From assembly GCF_907165045.1 (NCBI RefSeq), contig NZ_CAJRAU010000002.1, forward strand, positions 248,001 through 312,000: DNA of 64,000 nt, given 5' to 3'. Numbering within the stretch: position 1 is the stretch's first letter; each line of letters starts with the position of its first letter. Source of the DNA: Dyadobacter linearis (lineage in GTDB: Bacteria; Bacteroidota; Bacteroidia; Cytophagales; Spirosomataceae). The notes beneath the pieces are model-generated. The model worked only from the letters and a program-made list of their open reading frames with translations. It did not search any database and was not told where the DNA came from. Both the position numbers and the translations under genes were made by a program. This document shows, in pieces, positions 24,794 through 34,010 of the stretch.

Positions 24794-25651
24794 ATGAAAG
24801 TTTCAGGTTTATTTTTTCTTTTGATTGTGATTACCAATTCATTAACTGCTCAGACCAGCAAAGTTTATGATCAGCTTACACTGCCGTCTAAGCTTTTGAA
24901 GTCTGATAGAAAATTTGCGATTTACCTCCCGCCGGACTATGCGACTTCGGAACGTAGCTACCCTGTACTATATCTGCTTCACGGGGCGGGCGACGATCAG
25001 ACTGGCTGGGTACAGTTTGGTATGGTACAACATATTGCAGATAAAGCGATTGCTGACGGAACTGCGGCCCCGATGATCATCGTAATGCCAGACGCAAATA
25101 CAGGCAGAAGGGGTTATTTTAATGATGTAAAAGGAGACTGGCCTTATGAAGATTTCTTTTTCAAAGAGCTTATTCCCTTTATTGAGAAGAAGTATCGGGT
25201 AAAAACAGAAAAAGAATTCCGCGCTGTTGCCGGTTTATCGATGGGCGGCGGAGGTACATTTATGTATGCATTGCACCATCCCGAGCTGTTTGCGGCGGCC
25301 TGTCCGCTGAGCGCGTCGACCGGCCCGATCACGTTGGAAGATGCAAAAAAGAACCTTGTGCGTAACAATCCGAATATCGCGGACTCAACTGTCGCCCGCT
25401 ATTACGAAAGGCACAGTGCACTGGCGTTGATCAACAACATTCCCGACGACCAGAAAAAGGCGGTGAAATGGTATATTGACTGTGGAGACGATGATTTTTT
25501 GTATGAAGGTAACGCGCTGGTCCACATTGCACTGCGTAAAAAAGAGGTTCCTCATGAATTTCGTGTGAGAGAAGGTGCGCATAACTGGAAATACTGGCGG
25601 GAATCGCTGCCTGCTGTTCTTGACTTCGTTTCGCAATCCTTTCACCGGTAA
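24794..25651 (+). CDS. Exported alpha/beta-hydrolase esterase
   Basis: 285 residues with a signal peptide at 1-20 (LFFLLIVITNSLTAQ). Esterase D/feruloyl-esterase-like alpha/beta hydrolase: oxyanion segment YLLHGAGDDQTGW, nucleophile Ser149 in GLSMGGGG, acid in DCGDDD and His in EGAHNWKYW. Such enzymes remove acetyl or feruloyl groups from plant polysaccharides or hydrolyse small esters. It follows the oxidoreductase by 24 bp and is 2 bp before the SDR, so the three form an operon. Confidence 0.9.
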   Translation: MKVSGLFFLLIVITNSLTAQTSKVYDQLTLPSKLLKSDRKFAIYLPPDYATSERSYPVLYLLHGAGDDQTGWVQFGMVQHIADKAIADGTAAPMIIVMPDANTGRRGYFNDVKGDWPYEDFFFKELIPFIEKKYRVKTEKEFRAVAGLSMGGGGTFMYALHHPELFAAACPLSASTGPITLEDAKKNLVRNNPNIADSTVARYYERHSALALINNIPDDQKKAVKWYIDCGDDDFLYEGNALVHIALRKKEVPHEFRVREGAHNWKYWRESLPAVLDFVSQSFHR

Positions 25652-25653
25652 CT

Positions 25654-26439
25654 ATGCTGCAAGACGTTTTACCCGGAATCAAACAGTTTGATCTGACCGG
25701 AAAAGTCGCTATTGTGACCGGCGGCTCAAAAGGGCTTGGCTTTGCGATGGCAGCGGGCCTTGCTTCCGCCGGCGCAGATATCGTGCTGGTAAGCAGAGAT
25801 GCATTGGAAGGGGAGCGGGCTGCTGCTGAACTTTGCATTGCATTCAAAACGAGGGTGTTATCTTACTCGGCGGACATTACCCGGGAGTTGGACGCGGCCG
25901 CAATGGCGGAATTTACATTCAGCAGCCTGGGCACAATCGACATATTAATCAATAGCGCCGGTATCAACATCCGCGGCGCGATCGACGAACTTAGCCTGAC
26001 GGATTTCAACAAAGTAATGGAGGTAAATGTAAATGGAACGTGGATTTCGTCACGTGCAGTCACGCCCTACATGAAAGAGCAAAAAAGCGGAAGGATTATC
26101 AATGTGGCCAGTACGCTCGGTTTGGTTGGCCTGGCAAACCGTACGCCTTACACAGCCAGCAAGGGAGCAGTAGTGCAGATGACGCGCGCGCTTGCCCTTG
26201 AACTTGCACCATTTGGAATTCGCGTGAATGCAATATGTCCGGGTCCTTTCCTTACAGAAATGAACATTCCTATTGCCGAAAGCGAGGATGCAAAGAACAT
26301 TATTCTTGGTGCAACAGCACTTCAACGCTGGGGTAATTTAAAGGAAATTCAAGGCGCCGCGATCTTCCTGGCGAGTGAGGCTGCCAGTTATATGGTAGGT
26401 TCAATTTTACCGGTCGATGGCGGCTGGACTGCGCGGTAA
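25654..26439 (+). CDS. SDR-family oxidoreductase (gluconate/glucose dehydrogenase-like)
   Basis: 261 residues, classical short-chain dehydrogenase: cofactor motif TGGSKGLG near residue 22, SAGIN, Ser in NVASTLG and the Tyr-Lys pair in PYTASK, and C-terminal GSILPVDGGWTAR. No signal peptide, so cytoplasmic. It is close to gluconate 5-dehydrogenase and 2-deoxygluconate dehydrogenase types, but substrate assignment is uncertain. Third gene of the oxidoreductase-esterase-SDR operon. Confidence 0.92.
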   Translation: MLQDVLPGIKQFDLTGKVAIVTGGSKGLGFAMAAGLASAGADIVLVSRDALEGERAAAELCIAFKTRVLSYSADITRELDAAAMAEFTFSSLGTIDILINSAGINIRGAIDELSLTDFNKVMEVNVNGTWISSRAVTPYMKEQKSGRIINVASTLGLVGLANRTPYTASKGAVVQMTRALALELAPFGIRVNAICPGPFLTEMNIPIAESEDAKNIILGATALQRWGNLKEIQGAAIFLASEAASYMVGSILPVDGGWTAR

Positions 26440-26609
26440 AACGTACTTTTAATGTCGATTTAGTTTACAGTTATTGCTAATAGTAACTGCTAGCGTATAT
26501 AGGTAACGATTTAAAAGAAGTGTTGCATTGCTGGTTGTTATTCGTGCTATTCAAAACATTAGTTTGAGCAATTCGCTTCAACTATTTTTCACTGCAATCC
26601 GATCAATAA

Positions 26610-26636
26610 TTGAAGCAATGCCTTTGGTTAGTTTTG
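26610..26636 (+). promoter_or_regulatory. Promoter candidate for the 1525-residue protein
   Basis: TTG at 26610-26612 and TAGTTTTG at 26629-26636 (TAnnTTTG) with a 16-bp spacer. The leader to the ATG at 26699 would be about 55 bases. No terminator separates it from the preceding SDR operon, so readthrough is also possible. Confidence 0.4.
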
Positions 26637-26698
26637 CCAAATGGTATGCCTGATTCGGGATATTATCGTGCTGTTTTTCACGATTAATATCTCAATCT

Positions 26699-29600
26699 AT
26701 GTTCAAAAATGTACATGTATGCAGGCATGCAAAATGTGAGATGCTACGATCAGGCAGGAGGGCAAGTTACCTGTTGCTGATCCTGCTTACGCATTTCTCT
26801 GCTAATCTCGCCTTTGCCCAGGACCAAACAGAAGATCCGCCTTCTTATCCAAAGGCTAATTACGATCCGCTCCAACCTCCGCCGGATAACAAGTTTGGCG
26901 TGCTGTACAATTGGCAAACGCGCGGGGTACAGGTTCCTACATTGTATCATGACATTCAGACCGTTTGGCTAACTGCTTACCTGCCTTATATCGAAAATGA
27001 GTACGACCCGAGCCAGCCTGCGGTTCCTTTTGGCGGCTACTATACAACGGCTTATGCGCTCAGCTCGCCACGAAGTCCGAATATTGGCTTATTTGCACCT
27101 ATTGAAATTACGGCAGTCGCGGAACCCGGAGACCTGGCGATTTCTCAGGAATTTCCATTCTCCTCAGTACTCCCGGCTGGTGTGCCTACCGTTTCATATA
27201 ATGGGTCTTTTGACAAGCTCCATCACTTGAATGAGCAGGAGGACCCAAGTTCGATTTATCCGATATTGTCTAAACATGGAGTTACCGCTCTCTACGCCGC
27301 CCAAAGCTTCACGCGATTTACACAGCATTTTTTCGGTCACTCAGGAATTGATAAAGAAGGGTTGATACCCATTAAGATTATATTGAGGAAGTCGGATCCA
27401 ACCGTCCCCTTTGGTGCCCATGAACAATATTTTACAGTTCAAAATTCGGACGGATTGCCAATTACATGCCGGTCCAGCATAGCGTCCCTAATAGGTTACT
27501 GGGTCGCAGGGTTTGATAGCCCTGACCCATTGCCATACGGGAAGGAAGTGTTTGCAATCCAAACTGGTTTTAGTGATATAATGAGCCTTTCTTTTAGTAA
27601 TTGGGAAGATCCAACCGCCAAGTTTACCAATCCCAAATGGACGCAGTGGCCTGAACTTGGTGTTTTACCCCTAAATAAATATGGATTACCATTTGACGAT
27701 CCCAAGGCGACCGGTTATCCCAGTACTTACAAAGGTGAGTTATGGAATGACGAACCAAGTGAAGTTTCCCGGAACTCTTCCGTCATTAATTACTGGTTTT
27801 ATCTGCTCAATACACAAAAGTCAGGTCATATTGATGACGACGATGAGAAAGGCTTTTTTCTCACCGAACCATTGATACCGAATGACAAGCACGCTACTTA
27901 TGAACTGGCATTGAAGATTTTGTACGATGCCGTTGTCGGCAAAATCAACCCGAACACAACTTTCCAAGATTTTCGTGAACTGACCTTGCAAGCTGCAGTT
28001 AAGAACAATCACCCAGTAGGTTCAGATGTTTATAAACGCATCATGACAGCCTGGTATGCAGTGAATGTAGGACCAGCGCCGTATACAAGCAATCCAAATT
28101 GTGCTGTGACTGCACAGGCGGAGTCGTGGTTCAATGGAGAGCTCAGCTTTGCAGCTATGGAAACATCACTTACACCCGATCCTCAGAGTGCAAAATCATT
28201 GCAGTTGAAAGATTGCATGTCACCCGGCACCATAGAAACGCTTGAATATGATGAACAGGATGTGACAACACCCATTGTGTTCATGAATAAAAATCCTTTG
28301 GAAAGTAAAATTTATGGTAAAACTTTGGACCCGCTGAAATCAAAGGCAGCAGTAAGTATTCACAAATTCACTATCGAGGCCAGGAATTGGTTCAGAGATA
28401 AGTTTGGGCACAATGGGGTGGATGGGAATGGGAAGGTGTACATTTTTAACATTTTGGCAGATCCGGAGTTTCCAGAAACGGATTTGGCAGCATTGGGCAA
28501 TTTTGCAAACTTCTATTACAATTATAATAAGAAATCCGCCTGTCGGGATGAGGTGAGTCGTACTTACTCGCTTGCCGTTAGTCTTTTCAAAAACTTTCCG
28601 GCTCCAACCTTCAGTAACTTCAATGAGGATAACAGGATTTGGAAGGCTGGAATTGCCAACATATTCGCTTTGGCGATCAAAAGGGATTACGAACGAGCAC
28701 TTCAAAATGCCAATGCAGATAATATTTGGACACTGTATGAGGAAACAGCCGATCCGGCGCTGATCATGAATTTTACCAACCCAAAGTTATCGGGACAGCC
28801 GGCTAAGTTATTTGGGGAAAACTGGAAGCCGGGGAAGATCAAAAATAACAGCGGATTTCTCAATCTGTTTTACTATCTGCTGGTGCACGGAACTGAGGAC
28901 GAAAATGGGCAGGACGTAGGGTATACCAACAATGAACCGGGCAGCAAGACTTACTTTGTAAATCCCGTGAAAGAAGACCTCGTTTTGAAGGTAATCTTCG
29001 AAGCTTCCAGATCAATCGACATCTATGCTTCTTCAGAACAATTCCGTCAGGCAACAATGACTACACTCCACGACCTGGATCCTATACATTACCACGCTAA
29101 ATCCAAGGAGCACATTGCCTTTTACGATGCATGGGCAGCGGTGCTGGGTTTGCCCGAATACGCTTCGACATTGGCGCATTCTCCAGAAGACGGAACGAGT
29201 GTCTACCCCTGGCCAGTCAAGGTTGGGGTTGAAGTCGAATATCCTCTGAATGAAAGCTACCGGTTGTTTGAGGTTAGCAAAAGCAGCACTTTTAATGAAA
29301 ACGAGTTTCCAGTCCATCGCTTTGTCAGCAATGCGTCGCCAGACCACCAGACCAGTATGAGTTATGGCGAAGTAAATCTTGAAGCAGAACAAACTTATTA
29401 TGTTCGTTCCCACCTTGCGAATGGCCCGGAATCTCGTCAGCACTGCTCCACCACGGATGATCCTGCCTTTTGTGAGTCGCTGCTCAACAAAAAGAAGTGG
29501 ACACTTACTTACGAACTTCATACAGAATCTGTATTAGCGCCTGTGAGTATGAGCCCGCTGAATAACAAATTGGTAGCAGCGTGGGCTACTCCATTTAACT

Positions 29601-31276
29601 GGGGCAGCGTTCCTGGCGCGCGCGGCTATGATATACATGTAATAGACCATACCGGAACCGTTTCGGAGCAAGATGTTGCCATAGATATTGCCTTCGACGA
29701 AGACAATTCCAGCAATCCTGCTCATACCGAGCTGGCTTTATCTAAGGATACACCGTATAGTTATGCCATTGCTGCGCGTCAGCGGCTGGGTTCCGAGAAC
29801 GCTGTGCATGTGTTGCCGCAAGGTTCGATCATATTGCTAAGCGAAGAGGAAAAGGAGGCGTTTCCAAATGTCTATGGCCATTGGACAGAGACACGCAATT
29901 TCAAGACAGACATTCCAAAGATCAAGCTACATTCACCTGCTGATGGTACGCACGTGCCTCTATTTGGTGAGGAAATTATGGTACGTGCCAAAAAGGAGTT
30001 TCTTCAGCGCGCCGACTACTATCAATACAGTTTCCGTGAGCCCTTGTATGAGGACAAGGCGTTAGAAATTGATTCGAGCTTTGCACATTACCCCATTGGA
30101 ATCCAGGGGCTGATAGGTCTGGAAGACAAAAAGTCATATGAGTGGACATTTATCCAGCGCAAAAAAGCCACACCTCCTTTCATTTTGCAAGAAGAGGAGG
30201 GAGCCTCACCTGGCTGGTTTAGCTTTATCGTAGACAAGGATCTGGCTCCCAAGCCTGAGGTTGAACATATTGATTGTGTAAAGGCAGATAGTCAGCTAGC
30301 ATTGCATTGGAAGGAAGTGCCAGGTGCCCAGAGTTATAGGGTGAAGGTGACCAATGCAGCGACCCAAGGAGTAGTTGCGAATTTTCAAACAGGGTTTACT
30401 GGGGCCAACATAAATGGCGCCTCGGAGTTTCCTAACAAATATGTATTTACAGTGGAGGCTGGTGTCATGGGTGGTAATGGTGAGTGGATTTTTGGTCCCC
30501 AATTCGTTGGCGATTATGCTGTTTTGCCACCATCTCCATTCAACTTAAGTCCGAACAACGTAGATGGCGTGAAGCTCGGACCGAATAACTCGGTCGTATT
30601 GAGCTGGGAGCTACCAGCCGGGGTTACTACGGTTCAACTAATGGCCAAAGTTGATGGTGCGCCTTCGAAGCTAGTAGACCAGCCGGTTACAGGCACAAGC
30701 TTTACATTGAACAACCTCGATTTCAACAGTCCGATTTTCTGGACTGTCACCCCGTTGGCAGAGAATTCATGTATGGCTGAAAAAATAACTGGATTCTTTA
30801 ATACTGAAAAAGAGCCGATGGAATTTGATCTTGGCTTTGAGCTGAGGGTTGACAATAATGATCCACATATCACCGGTGGATTTTATCATTATCTGATTAC
30901 CGTGCAGAGGCCTGATGGACAAACTGGATTTTCCGGCATTGGGACAGTCGATGCAGATACCTGGTTACAAGTTGGTTTCGTCCCGGGCGAGGGCCAACTG
31001 ATCAATGGTAACGAGCTGAATGGACAATTACTGGATCAAGCTGGGGACTATGTCATCGAGCTGGAAATCTTGGATATGGCGCAATGTGATGGCTGTGCAG
31101 ATCCGAAAGCCCACCCTGCCATCACTGTTTCAGGCGTAGAGTATAAACGTAAAATAGGAGAGGACGATTGGTCATTCAGTCGGGAGTTCCATCCCGAACC
31201 ATCCAACCCCGTCTTCCCAAGCCGGACTATCGGTGCCAAAAAGATTATTAAGTTCCACTACGAATTCCCAAACTAA
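26699..31276 (+). CDS. Large secreted protein with two inactive thermolysin-like (M4) domains
   Basis: 1525 residues. A signal peptide runs to about residue 40 (SYLLLILLTHFSANLAFAQ); the ATG at 26741 is an alternative start. Two tandem regions follow the M4 C-terminal pattern. Region 1 (about 180-460) ends NYWFYLL (from N364), then NPNTTFQDFRELTLQAA and AWYAVNVG. Region 2 (about 549-820) has FGHNGVDGNGKVYIFN, NNSGFLNLFYYLL (719-728) and AWAAVLG. The HExxH position reads GYWV (266-269) in region 1 and SLAV (624-627) in region 2, the downstream Glu is gone, and the His in the GVHTNSG position is Ser357 or Lys715. So both are predicted inactive. Three fibronectin III-like modules start near 945, 1190 and 1277. 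No C-terminal T9SS domain; a partner gene follows by 6 bp. Confidence 0.7.
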   Translation: MFKNVHVCRHAKCEMLRSGRRASYLLLILLTHFSANLAFAQDQTEDPPSYPKANYDPLQPPPDNKFGVLYNWQTRGVQVPTLYHDIQTVWLTAYLPYIENEYDPSQPAVPFGGYYTTAYALSSPRSPNIGLFAPIEITAVAEPGDLAISQEFPFSSVLPAGVPTVSYNGSFDKLHHLNEQEDPSSIYPILSKHGVTALYAAQSFTRFTQHFFGHSGIDKEGLIPIKIILRKSDPTVPFGAHEQYFTVQNSDGLPITCRSSIASLIGYWVAGFDSPDPLPYGKEVFAIQTGFSDIMSLSFSNWEDPTAKFTNPKWTQWPELGVLPLNKYGLPFDDPKATGYPSTYKGELWNDEPSEVSRNSSVINYWFYLLNTQKSGHIDDDDEKGFFLTEPLIPNDKHATYELALKILYDAVVGKINPNTTFQDFRELTLQAAVKNNHPVGSDVYKRIMTAWYAVNVGPAPYTSNPNCAVTAQAESWFNGELSFAAMETSLTPDPQSAKSLQLKDCMSPGTIETLEYDEQDVTTPIVFMNKNPLESKIYGKTLDPLKSKAAVSIHKFTIEARNWFRDKFGHNGVDGNGKVYIFNILADPEFPETDLAALGNFANFYYNYNKKSACRDEVSRTYSLAVSLFKNFPAPTFSNFNEDNRIWKAGIANIFALAIKRDYERALQNANADNIWTLYEETADPALIMNFTNPKLSGQPAKLFGENWKPGKIKNNSGFLNLFYYLLVHGTEDENGQDVGYTNNEPGSKTYFVNPVKEDLVLKVIFEASRSIDIYASSEQFRQATMTTLHDLDPIHYHAKSKEHIAFYDAWAAVLGLPEYASTLAHSPEDGTSVYPWPVKVGVEVEYPLNESYRLFEVSKSSTFNENEFPVHRFVSNASPDHQTSMSYGEVNLEAEQTYYVRSHLANGPESRQHCSTTDDPAFCESLLNKKKWTLTYELHTESVLAPVSMSPLNNKLVAAWATPFNWGSVPGARGYDIHVIDHTGTVSEQDVAIDIAFDEDNSSNPAHTELALSKDTPYSYAIAARQRLGSENAVHVLPQGSIILLSEEEKEAFPNVYGHWTETRNFKTDIPKIKLHSPADGTHVPLFGEEIMVRAKKEFLQRADYYQYSFREPLYEDKALEIDSSFAHYPIGIQGLIGLEDKKSYEWTFIQRKKATPPFILQEEEGASPGWFSFIVDKDLAPKPEVEHIDCVKADSQLALHWKEVPGAQSYRVKVTNAATQGVVANFQTGFTGANINGASEFPNKYVFTVEAGVMGGNGEWIFGPQFVGDYAVLPPSPFNLSPNNVDGVKLGPNNSVVLSWELPAGVTTVQLMAKVDGAPSKLVDQPVTGTSFTLNNLDFNSPIFWTVTPLAENSCMAEKITGFFNTEKEPMEFDLGFELRVDNNDPHITGGFYHYLITVQRPDGQTGFSGIGTVDADTWLQVGFVPGEGQLINGNELNGQLLDQAGDYVIELEILDMAQCDGCADPKAHPAITVSGVEYKRKIGEDDWSFSREFHPEPSNPVFPSRTIGAKKIIKFHYEFPN

Positions 31277-31282
31277 AAAGCT

Positions 31283-31687
31283 ATGAACAAGACCTCTTTA
31301 TTGAAATTTTATATTTTGACAACTGTATTTACTTGCGGAAAAGTATTAGCACAACAACCGGCGGAAGAGGTTGGAGCCAAACATGAAAGCAAGATTTTCT
31401 TCTATCCTGACCAGCAGGAAGCTACTCTACTTTTTAGGTCAGAACTTGTATTCTTTCCAAATCCGGCCAGTAACGACGTCGCAATTACTGTGAAAGGCGT
31501 AGCTGAAAGAGTATTGGGAGAAGGATTTGAAATGAAGATTTATAACCAGGCGGGCTTGTTGATGAATAAACGAAACTGGTCAGCCGGGCAAAAGTTGAAT
31601 GTTTCGCAATTCACCAGCGGAACTTATGTCATTGTTATCACAAGAGAAAATCAAATATATTCCCAAAAGTTGGTTGTCAAAAAATAG
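31283..31687 (+). CDS. Small secreted protein with T9SS type A sorting domain
   Basis: 134 residues. Signal peptide at 1-23 (FYILTTVFTCGKVLAQ). The last 80 residues are a T9SS C-terminal sorting domain: FFPNPASNDVAITV, MKIYNQAGLLMNK and a C-terminal SQKLVVKK. Only about 35 residues lie between signal peptide and sorting domain, so the protein is little more than a secretion tag. It starts 6 bp after the large pseudo-thermolysin gene, which lacks a sorting domain, and is surely co-transcribed with it. It may act as a secretion or anchoring partner, or be a second gene with its own short peptide cargo. Confidence 0.75.
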   Translation: MNKTSLLKFYILTTVFTCGKVLAQQPAEEVGAKHESKIFFYPDQQEATLLFRSELVFFPNPASNDVAITVKGVAERVLGEGFEMKIYNQAGLLMNKRNWSAGQKLNVSQFTSGTYVIVITRENQIYSQKLVVKK

Positions 31688-31704
31688 TAGTAAGAACGGT
31701 AATC

Positions 31705-31746
31705 ATAACAAACGAGCTGCCGGATTTCCGGCAGCTCGTTTGTTAT
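31705..31746. terminator. Bidirectional terminator between convergent genes
   Basis: A perfect 19-bp stem around loop ATTT (31724-31727), with A/T-rich flanks on both sides. It serves the T9SS operon and the leftward tail-fiber-like gene. Confidence 0.85.
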
Positions 31747-31776
31747 GTCTAAAATAAATCATGCCATAACCCAACA

Positions 31777-33438
31777 TCACTTCACCTGCGCCTCAGGCGA
31801 GCGTTTTTCACCGGCAATTTTCAGCAACTCACCCATGCTCGCTTCCAGCTGTGCAACCCTGCCGAGCGTTTTTTTTAGTTCTTCATTCTCCGCTTTAAGA
31901 TCCTTCACAGATTCGATCAGATGCGGGATCAGGCCGATGTAATTTACTGCTTTGTAACCTTCTGCATTCGTACTGACCAGTTCCGGGAAGATCGCTTCGA
32001 TTTCCTGAGCAATGACACCGGTCTGGATATTCTCACTCAGTTTCTTGTTCGTCCAGCGGTAATGGTATCCGGTTACTTTGGAAATCTTGTCCAGGCTATT
32101 TGTAAGCTGGCTGAAATCCTTTTTGAGCCGGCGGTCCGAAACCTGGTCGAGGGCGCCGACCAGCGTTGCGCCTCCGCCTGCATTTACATAGAACCGCCAA
32201 TCTTGCCCCAGGTAAAAACCCACTTCGCTGTTATTTCTCATACCGACAAATGCATTGGGGTTATGTTCCGAATCATCGAAGAAAATCCCTGCTGTTTCAG
32301 CACCGTGCCTGACGCGGGGGCGCCCGCCTATATCGAGGATAAATTGTGGTATCAATACGCCATTTCCCACACCAATATTGCCGCTCCTTAGTACAGTCAA
32401 TGCATTTGATAAATCCGCTGGCCCTCCTCCGTTGCCGATCTGAAAAATTCTGTCAGCATCGCGTGCGTCGGCACTAGTAGCTCCGACGGGATTATCCTGC
32501 AAATTGTTATACGCCCCGAAAGTCGCTGAGCCAAAAGCTTTTGCAAAAGTGTTTTGGCCCGAACTGAAAGAACCATCACCGGAAGCCTGGGTGCTATTTC
32601 CAGTGGCAATGGAGCCCACTGCGTGAGCTATATTCTGAATCCCGATCGTGGCCGATCCGTTGCCTTTTGAATTATTGTGACTGCCGACAGAAAATGCCGA
32701 CTCTCCGTTGGCCTGGTTCTGTAATCCACCCACCATCGAGTTGGTTGCATTTGCTGCGCTGCCATTTCCGGCTGCAAAAGAAGCTTCTCCACCCGCTAAA
32801 CTCCATGCGCCAACCGCAAATGCATATTGGCCCGAAGCCTGCGTATTGTATCCAAAAGCCGTCGTGTATTCACCAATGTTAACATTGTTCCAGGCATTGC
32901 CAGTGATTAGTCCCGCGCGGAAAGCGGCCTTTTTAGGATACCAGATCAGTCTGGTGCCCGGTAGCTGATCTGGAAGCGGCGGCCCGAATTGAAAATCGCC
33001 GCTTTGGACGATGGCATCGTAATCCTTCCATCCGTCTGCCTGTTTTGCATGAATAGCGTAAGGTACACTCAGCAATTGTGTCGACCCGAGGCTGACATAG
33101 TTCTCGCCTCCTGTTATATCAATCTCAATGTTTATCTGGTAGGAGCCCGATTGCCAGTTGATGGTGAAGAAATTTCCACTTATCAGTTCCCCCGATCCAA
33201 CCTGCAAAGTGAAAATACCGTGCGCATTTGTCTGTACACTATGCTTTTCACGGAAAACGTAAGGGTTCAAAAGCGGATGAATGCCCAGCCTTACAGAGAC
33301 ATTTTGATTAGCGACGACCTTTCCGGCCGCATCTCTGGCTACTCCCTGAAAATTAAAATAGTTGCGCGGAAGTTGTGCATGACATGTAAATGCGAGGCAA
33401 ATGCACAGCAGCGCCAATGTGAAATAGGTTTTTCTCAT
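31777..33438 (-). CDS. Surface protein with YadA-like head repeats and S74 chaperone domain
   Basis: 553 residues with a signal peptide at 1-21 (ALLCICLAFTCHAQ). Residues about 190-330 are degenerate YadA/hemagglutinin-head repeats (for example GQYAFAVGAWSLAGGEASFA, GESAFSVGSHNNSKGNGSAT). Residues about 450-553 are an S74 intramolecular chaperone domain: SDRRLKKDFSQLTN, YHYRWTNK, TGVIAQEIEAIFPEL, NYIGLIPHLIESVKDLKAEN. In phage tail spikes this domain self-cleaves after helping trimers fold; here it marks a trimeric surface fiber. The Ser-Asp of the cleavage motif is present. The terminal coiled coil is about 30 residues. Confidence 0.85.
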   Translation of the reverse strand: MRKTYFTLALLCICLAFTCHAQLPRNYFNFQGVARDAAGKVVANQNVSVRLGIHPLLNPYVFREKHSVQTNAHGIFTLQVGSGELISGNFFTINWQSGSYQINIEIDITGGENYVSLGSTQLLSVPYAIHAKQADGWKDYDAIVQSGDFQFGPPLPDQLPGTRLIWYPKKAAFRAGLITGNAWNNVNIGEYTTAFGYNTQASGQYAFAVGAWSLAGGEASFAAGNGSAANATNSMVGGLQNQANGESAFSVGSHNNSKGNGSATIGIQNIAHAVGSIATGNSTQASGDGSFSSGQNTFAKAFGSATFGAYNNLQDNPVGATSADARDADRIFQIGNGGGPADLSNALTVLRSGNIGVGNGVLIPQFILDIGGRPRVRHGAETAGIFFDDSEHNPNAFVGMRNNSEVGFYLGQDWRFYVNAGGGATLVGALDQVSDRRLKKDFSQLTNSLDKISKVTGYHYRWTNKKLSENIQTGVIAQEIEAIFPELVSTNAEGYKAVNYIGLIPHLIESVKDLKAENEELKKTLGRVAQLEASMGELLKIAGEKRSPEAQVK

Positions 33439-33612
33439 AGTACCTTAAAAATTAGTGTGAACTGAAAGCGTTCCGGCATGTCCGGTCGCGAAAGGTCAAT
33501 AGCGCTCAATGTAGGGGCGCTCCGCGATAAGAAGAGAATGCAATTACTCAGAGTCCACGCTGAGTGAAGCAACGGTGACGGCGCCGGGAGAAGGCGCGGA
33601 TACGAAATAGGA
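33439..33612. other. Gene-free stretch with possible structured RNA
   Basis: No coding frame. A short hairpin ACTCAG/CTGAGT is at 33546-33565, followed by the G/C-rich palindromic run GGCGCC...GGCGC near 33580-33597. This looks more structured than the flanks, but no known RNA class is recognised. It lies upstream, in the leftward sense, of the tail-fiber-like gene. Confidence 0.3.
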
Positions 33613-33969
33613 TTACGGCATTATAAACCTGCAATTATCTAAACTGTACCCGGTATACGTCAAGTAACCTATGGTTAATTTCCAAGAAATCATAGTCAGA
33701 TAGCTGGAATCCTTGTTTATGTGAATAATTTCATATCTTTTTGTACCCGCAGTTACGTTCTTGGATAATACGAAGAACCGATAGTTTGAAATGAGTATCC
33801 CTTTCTTTTTGCATTTACCCACCTCAAAAATTTCTTGACCAATAATCCTGACAACGATTTCGTTCTTGGGAAATAAACAGTATGTAACTTTTTGTTGAAT
33901 TAATTGTGTATAAAAGACACAGACAAAGGAGGTGAATGACGGAGCAGTGTGACAGCAGAATTTAATGTT
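33613..33969 (-). pseudogene. Protein-like open frame without a good start codon
   Basis: A leftward frame is open for 118 sense codons between a stop at 33970-33972 and a stop at 33613, in AT-rich DNA where stops should be frequent. It reads like a folded protein: KNEIVVRIIGQEIFEVGK, GILISNYRFFVLSKNVTAG, then KRYEIIHINKDSSYLTM and GYLTYTGYSLDNCRFIMP. The only start candidate inside is GTG at 33820-33822, giving 69 residues and cutting into the well-formed part. No ATG occurs upstream in frame. It is probably the 3' part of a gene whose 5' end was lost. No family recognised. It is antisense to the leader of the SusC gene at 34011. Confidence 0.4.
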
Positions 33970-34010
33970 TTACCTATTTTTTTTACTATCTACCAAATTT
34001 TACTTAATCT

